A DNA stretch of 64,000 bases from CAXTPV01 sp965276715 (GTDB lineage: Bacteria > Pseudomonadota > Alphaproteobacteria > Acetobacterales > Acetobacteraceae), in the NCBI GenBank assembly GCA_965276715.1, contig OZ255622.1, positions 3,720,001 to 3,784,000 on the forward strand. The letters run 5' to 3'. Positions 1 to 8,970 of this stretch are shown piece by piece. The notes under the pieces are model-generated. The model saw nothing but the letters and a program-made list of their open reading frames with translations. It ran no database searches and was not told where the DNA came from. Within the stretch, counting starts at the first letter, position 1, and the number at the start of each line of letters is the position of its first letter. Made by a program: the position numbers and the translations under genes.

Positions 1-462
1 GATCACCAGGTTGCCATGTCCGCCCATCCTGGTCGCCAGTTGCGTCATTTGCAGCCGTCCGGCCAGCTTGTCGTCGGACGCCACCACCGCGACGCTCGGC
101 GGCAGCGACGCGACGTCGGGACGCCGGTTCACATAGACCAGCGGAATGTGGGCGTTCGTCGCGGCCTCGGTGATCGGCTTGGTGGCCGCCGTGTCGACCG
201 GATTGACGATGATCGCATCGACACGCTGCGAGACGAAGTTCTGCACCTCGCTCAACTGCTTGCCGACATCGCCCTGTGCGTCCTGGAACTGGATCCGCAG
301 CCCGCTCACTTGGCGCGCATGCTGCTCCATTGCCTTGCGGACAGTGGTAAGAAAGTTGTCGTCGAACAGCGCCATGCTCACGCCAATGGTCAGCGGCTTG
401 GCGATCGCGAGCGAGGGCAGGGTGGTCATCAGTCCGAAGGCGACGGCAGTGCGAAACTTCAT
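1..462 (-). CDS. Sugar/inositol ABC transporter periplasmic substrate-binding protein (3' part outside window)
   Basis: The first 154 codons of a periplasmic binding protein of the ribose/inositol type (Peripla_BP_4). It starts MKFRTAVAFGLMTTLPSLAIA, a signal peptide, and continues into the mature fold with IGVSMALFDDNF, QDAQGDVGKQ and DAIIVNPVDT, the strands and loops typical of this family. A GGAG lies just upstream of the ATG. It is the last visible gene of a leftward operon with a permease, a duplicated ATPase and a dehydrogenase. Its position beside an iol operon suggests it binds myo-inositol or a related cyclitol, like Caulobacter IbpA. The ligand is inferred from context only. The C-terminal half lies beyond the window edge. 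Confidence 0.85.
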   Translation of the reverse strand, partial: MKFRTAVAFGLMTTLPSLAIAKPLTIGVSMALFDDNFLTTVRKAMEQHARQVSGLRIQFQDAQGDVGKQLSEVQNFVSQRVDAIIVNPVDTAATKPITEAATNAHIPLVYVNRRPDVASLPPSVAVVASDDKLAGRLQMTQLATRMGGHGNLVI

Positions 463-500
463 GGTGTCCTCCATTCGGCCGGCGTTGGTGCCGATGCCGT

Positions 501-1508
501 TCAGAAACTGCGCCGGCGCCGCCGGAACTGGTCGGCCATCACGGCCACGATGATGATCAGCCCCTTCACCACATCCTGGATGTAGGCGTCGACGCCGAGG
601 AAGGTGAAACCGCTCATCATCACACCCAGGATCAGCGTCCCCACCACTGTCCCGGTGATCCGCCCGACGCCGCCCGACAGGCTCGTGCCCCCGATCACCG
701 CGGCCGCGATCGCATCGAGTTCGTAGGACATGCCCATCCCCGCCTGCCCGCTCGTCGCGCGCGACGCCATGATGATCCCGGCCAGTCCCGAAAGCCCGCC
801 CGCGACGGTGTAGACGATGATGAGATGCCGCTTGACGTCGATGCCCGACACGCGCGCGGCCTGCATGTTGCCGCCGATCGCGTAGGTGTATTTCCCGTAG
901 CGCGTGTAGCGAAGGGCAATGTGAAAGAATGCCGCCACCGCCAGAAAGATGAACACCGGGTGGCCGCCCGATCCGATGTCCCCGAAGCGATCCGACAGCA
1001 TGCTGATCGGCTCGCCGTGCGTATAGAGGCGGGCGAGCCCGCGCGCCGTCACCATCATCCCCAACGTCGCGATGAACGGCGGCAGCCGCCCGAACGTCAC
1101 CAGCGCACCGTTGCAGAACCCCGCGATCGCGCCCACCGCCAGACCGGCCGCCACCGGCACCACGACCGGCAGGTCGGTCAGCCCGGGAAACACCGCGCGC
1201 GAATAGTCGCTCTCCTGCGACAGGCTTGCCGCGATCATCGCCGAGAGCGCCAGCACCGATCCCGACGACAGGTCGATCCCCGTCGTGATGATCACCTGCG
1301 TCACGCCCACCGCGATCAGGCCGACGATCGACACCTGCAGGATGATGATCAGCAGCCGCTGCGGATTGCCGAGAAAACTCTGCCCGCGCAACGTCCAGCC
1401 GAGCAGCTCGAAGATCAGCGCGATCCCGAGCAGGACGAACACGATGCTCGCCTCGACCGGCAGCTTGCGCACCCGTCGCGGCGCCGCGATCCCGGCCGTC
1501 TGCGCCAT
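501..1508 (-). CDS. iatP: Sugar/inositol ABC transporter permease (RbsC/IatP type)
   Basis: Integral membrane permease of the BPD_transp_2 (RbsC) family, 335 residues and highly hydrophobic with about ten membrane segments. The family stretch VTQVIITTGIDLSSGSVLAL is near the N-terminus and ALDAIAAAVIGGTSLSGG-like residues (here ELDAIAAAVIGGTSLSGG) mark the cytoplasmic loop that docks the ATPase. It lies between the ATPase and binding-protein genes. Two starts are possible: ATG at 1508, or GTG at 1517, which overlaps the ATPase stop as GTGA and has a GGAG 11 nt upstream. I use the ATG because the hydrophilic leader is short either way. Import of inositol is inferred from the neighbouring iol genes. 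Confidence 0.85.
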   Translation of the reverse strand: MAQTAGIAAPRRVRKLPVEASIVFVLLGIALIFELLGWTLRGQSFLGNPQRLLIIILQVSIVGLIAVGVTQVIITTGIDLSSGSVLALSAMIAASLSQESDYSRAVFPGLTDLPVVVPVAAGLAVGAIAGFCNGALVTFGRLPPFIATLGMMVTARGLARLYTHGEPISMLSDRFGDIGSGGHPVFIFLAVAAFFHIALRYTRYGKYTYAIGGNMQAARVSGIDVKRHLIIVYTVAGGLSGLAGIIMASRATSGQAGMGMSYELDAIAAAVIGGTSLSGGVGRITGTVVGTLILGVMMSGFTFLGVDAYIQDVVKGLIIIVAVMADQFRRRRRSF

Positions 1509-1513
1509 GTCGT

Positions 1514-3040
1514 TCACCGCGCGGCGAGCTCCATGATCCGCTCCTGCGTGGCCTCCGCGCGCGACAGCACGCCGGCGACGCGCCCCTCCTGCATCACCAC
1601 CACGCGGTCGCTCATTCCGAGGATCTCCGGCAACTCCGACGACACCATGATGATCGACAATCCTTGCGCGACCAGTTCGGCCATCAGCCGGTGGATCTCC
1701 GCCTTGGCGCCCACGTCGATCCCGCGCGTGGGTTCGTCGAGGATCAGGATGCGCGGGCTCGTCATCAGCCAGCGCGCGATTAGCACCTTCTGCTGATTGC
1801 CGCCGCTCAGATTCTCGATCATCGTGCCCATGTCGGGGGTCTTGACGCTGAGCGCGCCCCGCATCGCGTCGCACTTCCCGCTCAGCGCCTCCTGGCGCAC
1901 AAAGCCTCCCGGCGAAAACGCCGACACCGACGCGATCTGCATGTTCTCCAGCACCGACAGCATCAGGAACAACCCGCTTGCCTTCCTGTCCTCGGTCAGC
2001 AGTGCCATTCCGTGCCGCATCGCATCGCGCGGGCTTGCGATCCGCACCACACTGCCATCGATCTCGATCCGTCCCGAGTCCGCGGGCGTGATGCCATAGA
2101 TCGCTTCGGCGACATTGGTCCGCCCCGCGCCGATCAATCCGGCGAAACCGAGGATCTCGCCGCGCCGCAGCGTGAACGAAATCCCCTCGAACACGCCGTC
2201 CAGACAGAGATCGTCGACACGCAGGACCGGATCGCCGATCTTGGCCTCGCCCTTGGGAAACAGGTGCGTCAGCTCCCGTCCCACCATCAGGGCGATCAGG
2301 CGCTTCTGGTCGAACGCGGACGCCACGTCGGTCGCGACATGCGCGCCGTCGCGAAAGACCGAGATCTCGTCGGCGATCTCGAAGATCTCGTTCATCTTGT
2401 GCGAGATGTAGATGATCGCCTTGCCGGCGTCGCGGAGCCGGCGGACGATGTCGAACAACTGCCCGACCTCCTGCTCGGTCAGCGACGAGGTCGGCTCGTC
2501 CATGATCAGGATGTCCGGATCATACGAGACCGCCTTCGCGATCTCGACCATCTGCTGGTGCGCCACGATCAAGTCCGCGACCTCGGCGTCCGGGTCGAAC
2601 GGGATACCGAGGCCCGACAGCAGATCCGTCGTCCTGCGGTGCAGCGCGCCGTGGTCGATCAATCCGAAGCGTCGGCGCTCTCGTCCGACCCAGATATTCT
2701 CCGCGATCGTCATGTGCGGCACCAGGTTGAGTTCCTGGTGGATCATCGCGATGCCGAGACCGAGTGCCTCGGCCGGGCTGTCGATCGCCTGGACCCGTCC
2801 GCGCAGCCTGATCTCTCCAGAGCTCGGCCGGATGCCGCCCGAGATGATCTTCATCAGCGTCGATTTGCCCGCGCCGTTCTCGCCCATCAGCGCGTGCACG
2901 CTGCCGGGCCGAAGCCGCAGCGTCACCCGGTCGAGTGCCTTCACGCCGGGAAACTGCTTTGACACATCGAGCACCTCGAGCAGCCACGGCGCGCCCGATG
3001 GTTCCCCGCGCGCGACGGCGCCAATCGCGGTCCCGCTCAT
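1514..3040 (-). CDS. iatA: Sugar/inositol ABC transporter ATP-binding protein (two ATPase domains)
   Basis: Duplicated ABC ATPase of the RbsA/MglA family, 508 residues, the usual length. The N-terminal domain has an intact Walker A (GENGAGKST, about residues 53-61) and Walker B (ILIMDEPTSSL). The C-terminal domain has a degenerate P-loop (AGLIGAGRTN), an LSGGNQQKV signature and a Walker B (ILILDEPTRGIDVGAK), the asymmetry characteristic of this family. The ATG overlaps the stop of the upstream dehydrogenase gene as ATGA, so the genes are co-transcribed and probably translationally coupled. It should power the adjacent permease. Confidence 0.92.
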   Translation of the reverse strand: MSGTAIGAVARGEPSGAPWLLEVLDVSKQFPGVKALDRVTLRLRPGSVHALMGENGAGKSTLMKIISGGIRPSSGEIRLRGRVQAIDSPAEALGLGIAMIHQELNLVPHMTIAENIWVGRERRRFGLIDHGALHRRTTDLLSGLGIPFDPDAEVADLIVAHQQMVEIAKAVSYDPDILIMDEPTSSLTEQEVGQLFDIVRRLRDAGKAIIYISHKMNEIFEIADEISVFRDGAHVATDVASAFDQKRLIALMVGRELTHLFPKGEAKIGDPVLRVDDLCLDGVFEGISFTLRRGEILGFAGLIGAGRTNVAEAIYGITPADSGRIEIDGSVVRIASPRDAMRHGMALLTEDRKASGLFLMLSVLENMQIASVSAFSPGGFVRQEALSGKCDAMRGALSVKTPDMGTMIENLSGGNQQKVLIARWLMTSPRILILDEPTRGIDVGAKAEIHRLMAELVAQGLSIIMVSSELPEILGMSDRVVVMQEGRVAGVLSRAEATQERIMELAAR

Positions 3041-4152
3041 GCCAGATCGACCCAGCGCCGCTCCCGGCTCGCGGACAGCGCCGCGTCCACCACACGCTGC
3101 ACCTCGTAGGCCTCCCTGAAGTCGGCCAGCGGCGCGGGACCGCCCGCGATCGCCGACAGCAGATTGCGAATCTCGATCACCTTGAGATCGTTGTAGCCGA
3201 GTTGATGTCCGGCAGCCGGACAGAACGCGCCATAGGGTTCGTGTTCGGGACCGGCACTGATCCGTCGAAATCCGCTCCGTTGCCGGTCGGCCTCGACGCG
3301 ATAGAGTTCGAGCTCGTTCAACCGCGCCTGGTCGAACACGATCGCGCCTCGTTCTCCCGTGATCTCGAAGCCGAGCTGCATCGTGCGCCCGGACGCCACC
3401 CAGCTCGTCTCGATCGAGCCGCGGGTGCCGCGCGCGAAACGCAGCAGCAGCCGGGCCTGGTCGTCCGTCGTCACCCGCCGCAACTCCCCGTCCGGACCAG
3501 GGCGCTCGTCCACGACCGTCTCGACATCGGCGAACACCGCGTCGATCGGTCCGACCAGATGGCGCGCCAGGCTGATGATATGGCTGCCGAGATCGGCGAT
3601 CGCCCCCGCGCCGCCGACCGGATCGAGGCGCCAGTTCCAGGGCGCGCGCGGATCGCGCATGAAATCCTCGTTGAACATTCCGCGGAACGACCAGATGCGC
3701 CCCAGCTCGCCCGACGCGATCATCTCGCGTGCCAGCCCGATCATCGGATTGCAGAGGTAGTTGAAGCCGGCCGCGGTCACGACCCCCGCGCGCTCGGCCG
3801 CACGCACCATCGGCCGCGCGTCGTCGGCCGTCGGTGCCAGCGGCTTCTCGCAATACACATGCTTGCCCGCGGCGAGCGCCGCGAGCGCGATCGGCGCGTG
3901 CAGCGTGTTCGGTGTCGCGATGTCGACCAGCTCGACCGCCTGGTCCTCCACCATCGCGCGCCAGTCGCCGGTCGAGCGCGCGAACCCGAACCGGGACGCC
4001 GCCATCTCCGCGCTCTCGCTCGTCGCATCCGCCAGGATCTCGAGCCGTGCGGCCAGCGTCAGGTCGAACACGTGGCTGACGGCCTGGAAGGCGAGCGCAT
4101 GCGTGCGGCCCATGAACCCGGCGCCCGCGAGACCGATGCCAAGCTGCCGCAT
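3037..4152 (-). CDS. Gfo/Idh/MocA family NAD(P)-dependent dehydrogenase, probably inositol-related
   Basis: 371 residues with an N-terminal Rossmann fold (GLAGAGFMGRTHA) and the family EKPLAPT motif carrying the catalytic lysine. The C-terminal substrate domain contains GGAGAIADLGSH with the conserved Asp/His. It is the first gene of the leftward operon and faces iolC across a 148-bp regulatory gap, so it is most likely a second cyclitol dehydrogenase, for example for scyllo-inositol or a sugar epimer, working with the importer. The exact substrate cannot be read from sequence. The start at 4152 is the first ATG after the promoter region. Confidence 0.85.
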   Translation of the reverse strand: MRQLGIGLAGAGFMGRTHALAFQAVSHVFDLTLAARLEILADATSESAEMAASRFGFARSTGDWRAMVEDQAVELVDIATPNTLHAPIALAALAAGKHVYCEKPLAPTADDARPMVRAAERAGVVTAAGFNYLCNPMIGLAREMIASGELGRIWSFRGMFNEDFMRDPRAPWNWRLDPVGGAGAIADLGSHIISLARHLVGPIDAVFADVETVVDERPGPDGELRRVTTDDQARLLLRFARGTRGSIETSWVASGRTMQLGFEITGERGAIVFDQARLNELELYRVEADRQRSGFRRISAGPEHEPYGAFCPAAGHQLGYNDLKVIEIRNLLSAIAGGPAPLADFREAYEVQRVVDAALSASRERRWVDLA

Positions 4153-4171
4153 GAAGACGTCTCCCGTTACT

Positions 4172-4185
4172 GGAACGATTATTCC
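4172..4185. promoter_or_regulatory. Candidate IolR operator 1 (GGAA-N6-TTCC)
   Basis: GGAA-CGATTA-TTCC, a perfect palindromic-arm site. In Sinorhizobium the RpiR-type repressor IolR is reported to act at GGAA-N6-TTCC motifs upstream of inositol genes (established knowledge, recalled). It lies 19 bp from the dehydrogenase ATG and overlaps a possible -10 of the leftward promoter, consistent with repression. No iolR gene is seen in the window. Confidence 0.65.
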
Positions 4186-4204
4186 ATCAATGTGGGGCCG
4201 TCAA
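4178..4204 (-). promoter_or_regulatory. Candidate promoter for the leftward transporter operon
   Basis: On the minus strand TTGACG (4204-4199) is followed by AATAAT (4183-4178). The hexamers match sigma-70 consensus well but the spacing is only 15 nt, shorter than optimal. The -10 is embedded in the GGAA-N6-TTCC site, so a bound repressor would occlude it. Confidence 0.4.
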
Positions 4205-4228
4205 CAACCCGGAGAACCACGCAAGGAT

Positions 4229-4242
4229 AGAACATTCGTTCC
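4229..4242. promoter_or_regulatory. Candidate IolR operator 2 (AGAA-N6-TTCC, one mismatch)
   Basis: AGAA-CATTCG-TTCC. Read on the other strand it is GGAA-CGAATG-TTCT, so it shares seven leading bases (GGAACGA) with operator 1. A second copy of the same half-site pattern between the divergent operons supports a common regulator. It sits about 58 bp upstream of the iolC ATG. Confidence 0.5.
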
Positions 4243-4299
4243 GGCTTGACGAAGCTACTGCCTCGGCGTTCCATGCCGCCTTGCAGGGAGCCGCGTGCG

Positions 4300-6213
4300 A
4301 TGACCGTTCCGCTCGACCTCGTCACCATCGGCCGCTGCTCGGTCGACCTGTACGGCCAGCAGATCGGCAGCCGCCTCGAGGACACTGTCACCTTCAGCAA
4401 AGCGGTCGGCGGTTGTCCGACCAATATCGCCATCGGCACGTCCCGCCTCGGCCTGCGTTCCGCGATCATCACCCGTGTCGGCGCCGAACAGATGGGACGC
4501 TTCGTCCTCGAGCAATTGGCTCGGGAGGGCGTCGACACCAGTGCGATCGTCGTCGATCCCGACCGACTGACCTCGCTCGTCCTGCTCGGCGTGCGTGACC
4601 AGTCTCATTTTCCGATGATCTTCTATCGCGACAATTGCGCTGACGCCGCCCTCGATGAAGCCGACATCGACCCGGCCTTGATCGCGCGCGCACGCGCGAT
4701 CCTCGTCACCGGCACCCATTTCGCCGCGCCCAATACCAACGCCGCGCAGCGTCGCGCGATCGCGCTGGCGCGCGGGACCGGTGCCCGGATCATCCTCGAC
4801 ATCGACTATCGTCCCAATCTCTGGGGCCTCGCTGGGCACGAAGCTGGCGAGAACCGCTACGTGAAGTCGGACGCCGTTACCGCGAGCCTCGCACCCATCC
4901 TTCCCGACTGCGACCTCATCGTCGGGACCGAGGAGGAGCTCCATATCGCGGCCGGTCGCGAGGACACGCTCGACGCGATCCGCGCCATCCGCATCGCGGC
5001 ATCCAGGGCGACGATCGTCTGCAAGCGCGGCCCGATGGGCTGCGTCGTCTTCCCCGGCGCCATCCCGCCCTCGATCGAGGACGGGATCAAAGGCCCCGGA
5101 TTTCCGGTCGACGTCTACAATACGCTCGGCGCGGGCGACGCCTTCATGTCCGGTTTCCTGCGCGGCTGGCTTCGCGATGAGCCGCTCGAGACCTGCTGCG
5201 CGTGGGCGAACGCCAGCGGCGCCCTCGTCGTCTCCCGCCTGCTGTGCTCGAGCGAAATTCCCTCCTTCATCGAGCTGCAGCATTTCATCGCGCATGGCAG
5301 TCCGTTCCACGCCGTCCGGCGTGACGCCGCGCTGAGCCACCTGCATCGCGTGACCACCCGTCCGCCGCCGCCACCACGGATCATGGCGCTCGCCATCGAT
5401 CATCGATCGCAGCTCGAGACCGCGGCGCGCGAGGCGGGCGCCCCGCTCGATCGCATCGGCGCCTTCAAGAGACTGGCGCTCGACGCGACGCTGCGTGTCG
5501 CCCGCGGCCGCCCGGGCTTCGGCATGCTCCTCGACGGCACCTATGGCCAGGACGCGCTGTTCCGCGCCGCCGACCACGATCTCTGGCTCGCCCGGCCGGT
5601 CGAGCGCCCCGGCTCGCGTCCTCTGGAGTTCGAGACCGACGATCTCGGCTCGCATCTCGTCGATTGGCCCTCGAGCTTGATCGTGAAATGCCTCTGCTTC
5701 TACCATCCGGATGATCCGGAAGGCCTGCGCCAGGCGCAGGAGCAGTCGCTGATCCGACTGCACGACGCCTGCCGAACCGTCGACCGGACGCTGCTGATCG
5801 AGATCATCGCCGGACGTCACGGCCCGCTCGACACCGACACGGTCGCCCGCGTGCTCGATCGCTTCTATACGCTCGATCTCAAGCCCGACTGGTGGAAGCT
5901 CGAAGCCCAGCCGAGCATCGCCGCGTGGCGTGCCATCGGCGACGTGATCCGCGCCAATGACCCGTTCTGCAACGGGATCGTCCTGCTCGGTCTCGAAGCG
6001 CCGATCGAGACCCTCATCGCGGCCTTCCGCGACGCCGAGACCGAGCCCTTGGTCCGCGGCTTCGCCGTCGGACGCTCGATCTTCTCCGAGCCCGCGGCCG
6101 ACTGGTTCGCTGGCCACATCACCGACGAGGGTGCCGTGGCCGCCATGGCCGCCTGCTTCACCCGGCTCGTGGAAGCCTGGCAGTCCGCCGGCACCGGCAG
6201 GGTGGCTGCATGA
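4300..6213 (+). CDS. iolC: Bifunctional 5-dehydro-2-deoxygluconokinase with C-terminal DUF2090 (IolC fusion)
   Basis: 637 residues. The N-terminal 320 residues are a PfkB-family sugar kinase with GGCPTNIAIGTSRLG and the catalytic NTLGAGDAF. It phosphorylates 5-dehydro-2-deoxy-D-gluconate in inositol catabolism. A proline-rich linker (RPPPPPR) leads to about 300 residues of DUF2090, a class I aldolase-like TIM barrel (MALAIDHR, FKRLAL, KCLCFYHPDD). This fusion is common in proteobacteria, where the second half is thought to supply an IolJ-like aldolase step. Start chosen at 4300 because GGGAG lies 9 nt upstream and family similarity begins at MTVPLDLVTIGR; an in-frame ATG at 4246 adds 18 unlikely residues. 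The stop overlaps iolD as ATGA. Confidence 0.93.
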   Translation: MTVPLDLVTIGRCSVDLYGQQIGSRLEDTVTFSKAVGGCPTNIAIGTSRLGLRSAIITRVGAEQMGRFVLEQLAREGVDTSAIVVDPDRLTSLVLLGVRDQSHFPMIFYRDNCADAALDEADIDPALIARARAILVTGTHFAAPNTNAAQRRAIALARGTGARIILDIDYRPNLWGLAGHEAGENRYVKSDAVTASLAPILPDCDLIVGTEEELHIAAGREDTLDAIRAIRIAASRATIVCKRGPMGCVVFPGAIPPSIEDGIKGPGFPVDVYNTLGAGDAFMSGFLRGWLRDEPLETCCAWANASGALVVSRLLCSSEIPSFIELQHFIAHGSPFHAVRRDAALSHLHRVTTRPPPPPRIMALAIDHRSQLETAAREAGAPLDRIGAFKRLALDATLRVARGRPGFGMLLDGTYGQDALFRAADHDLWLARPVERPGSRPLEFETDDLGSHLVDWPSSLIVKCLCFYHPDDPEGLRQAQEQSLIRLHDACRTVDRTLLIEIIAGRHGPLDTDTVARVLDRFYTLDLKPDWWKLEAQPSIAAWRAIGDVIRANDPFCNGIVLLGLEAPIETLIAAFRDAETEPLVRGFAVGRSIFSEPAADWFAGHITDEGAVAAMAACFTRLVEAWQSAGTGRVAA

Positions 6214-8063
6214 ACACCGTCCGGCTCACCACGGCGCAGGCGCTCGTCCGCGCCATGGCCGCCCAGCATACCCTCATCGACGGCGTCGAGACACCGATCT
6301 TCGCCGGCGTCTGGGCGATCTTCGGCCACGGCAACGTGGCGGGGCTCGGCGAGGCGCTCCATGGCGCGCGCGACACGCTGCCCACCTGGCGCGCCCACAA
6401 CGAGCAGGGAATGGCGCTCGCGGCAATCGCCTACGCCAAAGCCAGCCGCCGGCGCCGCTTCATGGCCGTCACCACCTCGATCGGTCCCGGCGCGCTCAAT
6501 CTCGTCACCGCGTCCGCCGTCGCCCATGTCAACCGCTTGCCGATCCTCCTGCTGCCGGGTGACGTCTTCGCGAGCCGCCGTCCCGATCCCGTCCTGCAGC
6601 AGATCGAGAACTGGTCGGACGCCACCGTCAGCGCCAACGACGCGTTGCGTTCCGTCTCGCGCTATTTCGATCGCATCGCTCGTCCCGAACAGCTCGTCGC
6701 GTCCTTCGGGCGCGCGATGCAGGTCCTGACCGATCCCGCCCAGTGCGGCCCAGCCACCCTCGCACTGTGCCAGGACGTCCAGGCCGAAGCTTATGACTTT
6801 CCGCTTCATCTGTTCGCAACGCGCGTCTGGCGCCACCGCCGCGCGCTCCCCGATCCACTCGAAGTGGCGCACGCGGCCGAACTCCTGCGAACGAGCAGGA
6901 AACCGTTCATCGTCTCCGGCGGCGGCGTCCTCTACGCCGGCGCCGAGCGACAGCTCGCCGACTTCGCCCGCGCGCGTGGCATTCCCGTGGGCGAGACCCA
7001 GGCCGGCAAGTCCGCCTTGCCCGCGGATCATCCCTGCAACATGGGCGGCATCGGCGTCACCGGCACCGAGGCCGCCAATGCGCGCGCCGCCGAAGCCGAC
7101 CTCATCCTCGCCATCGGCACCCGTCTCGCCGACTTCACCACCGGCTCTCGCGTCTTGTTCCAGGAGGGGAGGCTCGTCGGCCTCAACGTGCTAGCCGCCG
7201 ATGCCGGCAAGCACGGCGCCGCCTCGCTTGTCGCGGATGCCGGCGCGGGCCTCTCGGCGCTCGACGCGGCGCTGGGCGACTGGCGTGCTCCCGAGATGTG
7301 GACCGAACGCGCCGCCCACGGCAACCGGGACTGGTTCGGCCTTGCCGCTCATTTCACCGAGCCGGCCGCCGATGCCGACGCGCTGCCGTCCGACGCCCAG
7401 GTGATCGGCGCCGTCCAGCGCCGATCGGAACCGAACGACGTGATCGTCTGCGCTGCCGGCGGCCTGCCCGGCGAATTGCAGAAGCTGTGGCAGGCCCGGC
7501 GGCCCGGCGGCTACCACATGGAATACGGCTTCTCCTGCATGGGCTACGAGATCGCCGGCGGTCTCGGAGTGAAGATGGCCGACCCATCGCGCGAGGTCGT
7601 CGTCATGGTCGGAGACGGCTCCTACCTGATGTTGAACTCCGAGATCGCGACCTCCGTCATGCTCGGCTTCAAGATCATTCTCGTCGTGCTCGACAACCGT
7701 GGTTTCGGCTGCATCAATCGTCTGCAGATTGCCTGCGGCGGCGCGCCCTTCAACAATCTGCTCGCCGACACCATCCACGAGACCCTGCCGGCGATCGATT
7801 TCGCCGCTCACGCAGCCAGCCTCGGCGCCCGGTCCGAACATGTCGTGGGTATCGGCGCCCTCGACGCCGCCCTTTCTCGCGCGCGCGAAAGCGACCGCAC
7901 CTACGCGATCGTCATCGAGACCGATCCCGTGCCCACCACGCACGCCGGCGGCCGCTGGTGGGATGTCGCCGTGCCGCAAATCTCGGTCCGCCCCGAGGTC
8001 GAACAGGCGCATGCGCACTACCGAAGCCAGGCTGCCCGGCAATTCATCGGAAACCGAGGGTGA
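6210..8063 (+). CDS. iolD: 3D-(3,5/4)-trihydroxycyclohexane-1,2-dione hydrolase (IolD)
   Basis: 617-residue thiamine-diphosphate enzyme that opens the ring of trihydroxycyclohexanedione to give 5-deoxy-D-glucuronate. The N-terminal PYR domain includes RAHNEQGMALAAIAYAKA, with the glutamate that activates the cofactor. A central acetolactate-synthase-like domain follows, and the C-terminal PP domain carries GDGSYLMLNSEIATS, the GDG...N metal and diphosphate motif. Length and domain order match IolD. The ATG overlaps the iolC stop and iolE follows after 4 bp, so it belongs to one iol transcript. Confidence 0.95.
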   Translation: MNTVRLTTAQALVRAMAAQHTLIDGVETPIFAGVWAIFGHGNVAGLGEALHGARDTLPTWRAHNEQGMALAAIAYAKASRRRRFMAVTTSIGPGALNLVTASAVAHVNRLPILLLPGDVFASRRPDPVLQQIENWSDATVSANDALRSVSRYFDRIARPEQLVASFGRAMQVLTDPAQCGPATLALCQDVQAEAYDFPLHLFATRVWRHRRALPDPLEVAHAAELLRTSRKPFIVSGGGVLYAGAERQLADFARARGIPVGETQAGKSALPADHPCNMGGIGVTGTEAANARAAEADLILAIGTRLADFTTGSRVLFQEGRLVGLNVLAADAGKHGAASLVADAGAGLSALDAALGDWRAPEMWTERAAHGNRDWFGLAAHFTEPAADADALPSDAQVIGAVQRRSEPNDVIVCAAGGLPGELQKLWQARRPGGYHMEYGFSCMGYEIAGGLGVKMADPSREVVVMVGDGSYLMLNSEIATSVMLGFKIILVVLDNRGFGCINRLQIACGGAPFNNLLADTIHETLPAIDFAAHAASLGARSEHVVGIGALDAALSRARESDRTYAIVIETDPVPTTHAGGRWWDVAVPQISVRPEVEQAHAHYRSQAARQFIGNRG

Positions 8064-8067
8064 CGCG

Positions 8068-8970
8068 ATGACGATCAGGATCGGCGCCAACCCCATCGGC
8101 TGGTCCAACGACGACATGCGGGAACTGGGTGGCGACACGCCGCTCGAGACCTGTCTCGCCGAGGCGCGTGAAGTAGGCTTCGAGGGCATCGAGCTGGGCC
8201 ACAAATTCCCCCGCCAGCCGCATGCCCTGCGCGCCGCACTCGCTCCTTACGATCTCGTCTGCGTCTCGGGCTGGTACTCCGCTAACCTGCTCATGCGCGA
8301 CGTGAAGGCCGAGCTCGAGGCCATCTCTCCCCATCTCGAGCTGCTGCGGGCCATGGGGAGCGACATCATGGTCTTCGCCGAGACCTCGACTGCGATCCAT
8401 TCCGACATCGACAAGCCGCTCTCCAGGCGCCCGGTGCTGCGGCCCGAGGAGTGGCCGCAATTCGGAGCCAGACTGACCCAAATCGGCGACGCACTCGCCG
8501 ACCGCGGCGTGGCACTTGCCTATCACCATCACATGGGCACGATCGTGCAGGGCCGCGACGACATCGCCAACCTGATGGACGCCACCGGCCCGTCGGTGAA
8601 GCTGCTGCTCGATACCGGTCACGCGATCTGGGGCGGCGCGGATCCCGTCGAGCTCGCACGCACCTACGAAGGCCGCATCGTGCACGTTCACGCCAAGGAC
8701 GTGCGCGCCGACATCATGCATCGAGCCCACGCCCAGGACTGGAGCTTCCTGCGCGCCGTGCTCGAGGGTATCTACACCGTCCCCGGCGACGGCATGATCG
8801 ATTACGGTCGTGTCCTCTCGTCCCTGCCGCATTATCAGGGCTGGATCGTCATCGAGGCCGAGCAGGACCCCGCGAAGGCAAATCCGCTCGAATACGCCCG
8901 CCGCGGCTACCGGCATCTGCGTGCAATCCTCGCCGAGACCGGTCAAAGGCCATGGGAGACCGCCATTTGA
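8068..8970 (+). CDS. iolE: Inosose dehydratase (IolE)
   Basis: 300-residue xylose-isomerase-like TIM barrel (AP_endonuc_2 family) starting MTIRIGANPIGWSNDDM, a signature start of IolE. Metal and substrate motifs include AYHHHMGTIVQ, LLLDTGHAIWGG, IVHVHAKDV and WIVIEAEQDP. It dehydrates 2-keto-myo-inositol to 3D-trihydroxycyclohexane-1,2-dione, the substrate of IolD, and is encoded directly after it. A GAGG about 8 nt upstream supports the ATG at 8068. Confidence 0.95.
   Translation: MTIRIGANPIGWSNDDMRELGGDTPLETCLAEAREVGFEGIELGHKFPRQPHALRAALAPYDLVCVSGWYSANLLMRDVKAELEAISPHLELLRAMGSDIMVFAETSTAIHSDIDKPLSRRPVLRPEEWPQFGARLTQIGDALADRGVALAYHHHMGTIVQGRDDIANLMDATGPSVKLLLDTGHAIWGGADPVELARTYEGRIVHVHAKDVRADIMHRAHAQDWSFLRAVLEGIYTVPGDGMIDYGRVLSSLPHYQGWIVIEAEQDPAKANPLEYARRGYRHLRAILAETGQRPWETAI

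Noticed and set aside
4246..4274. TTGACG (4246-4251) with TTCCAT as an iolC promoter
   Set aside because: The -35 is good, but the -10 has only three matches and the spacing leaves the start only about 20 bp from the ATG; too weak to annotate.
4255..6117. A 620-codon leftward open frame opposite iolC
   Set aside because: Typical high-GC antisense shadow with Asp/Glu/Arg/Gly bias; iolC and DUF2090 motifs are unambiguous on the + strand.
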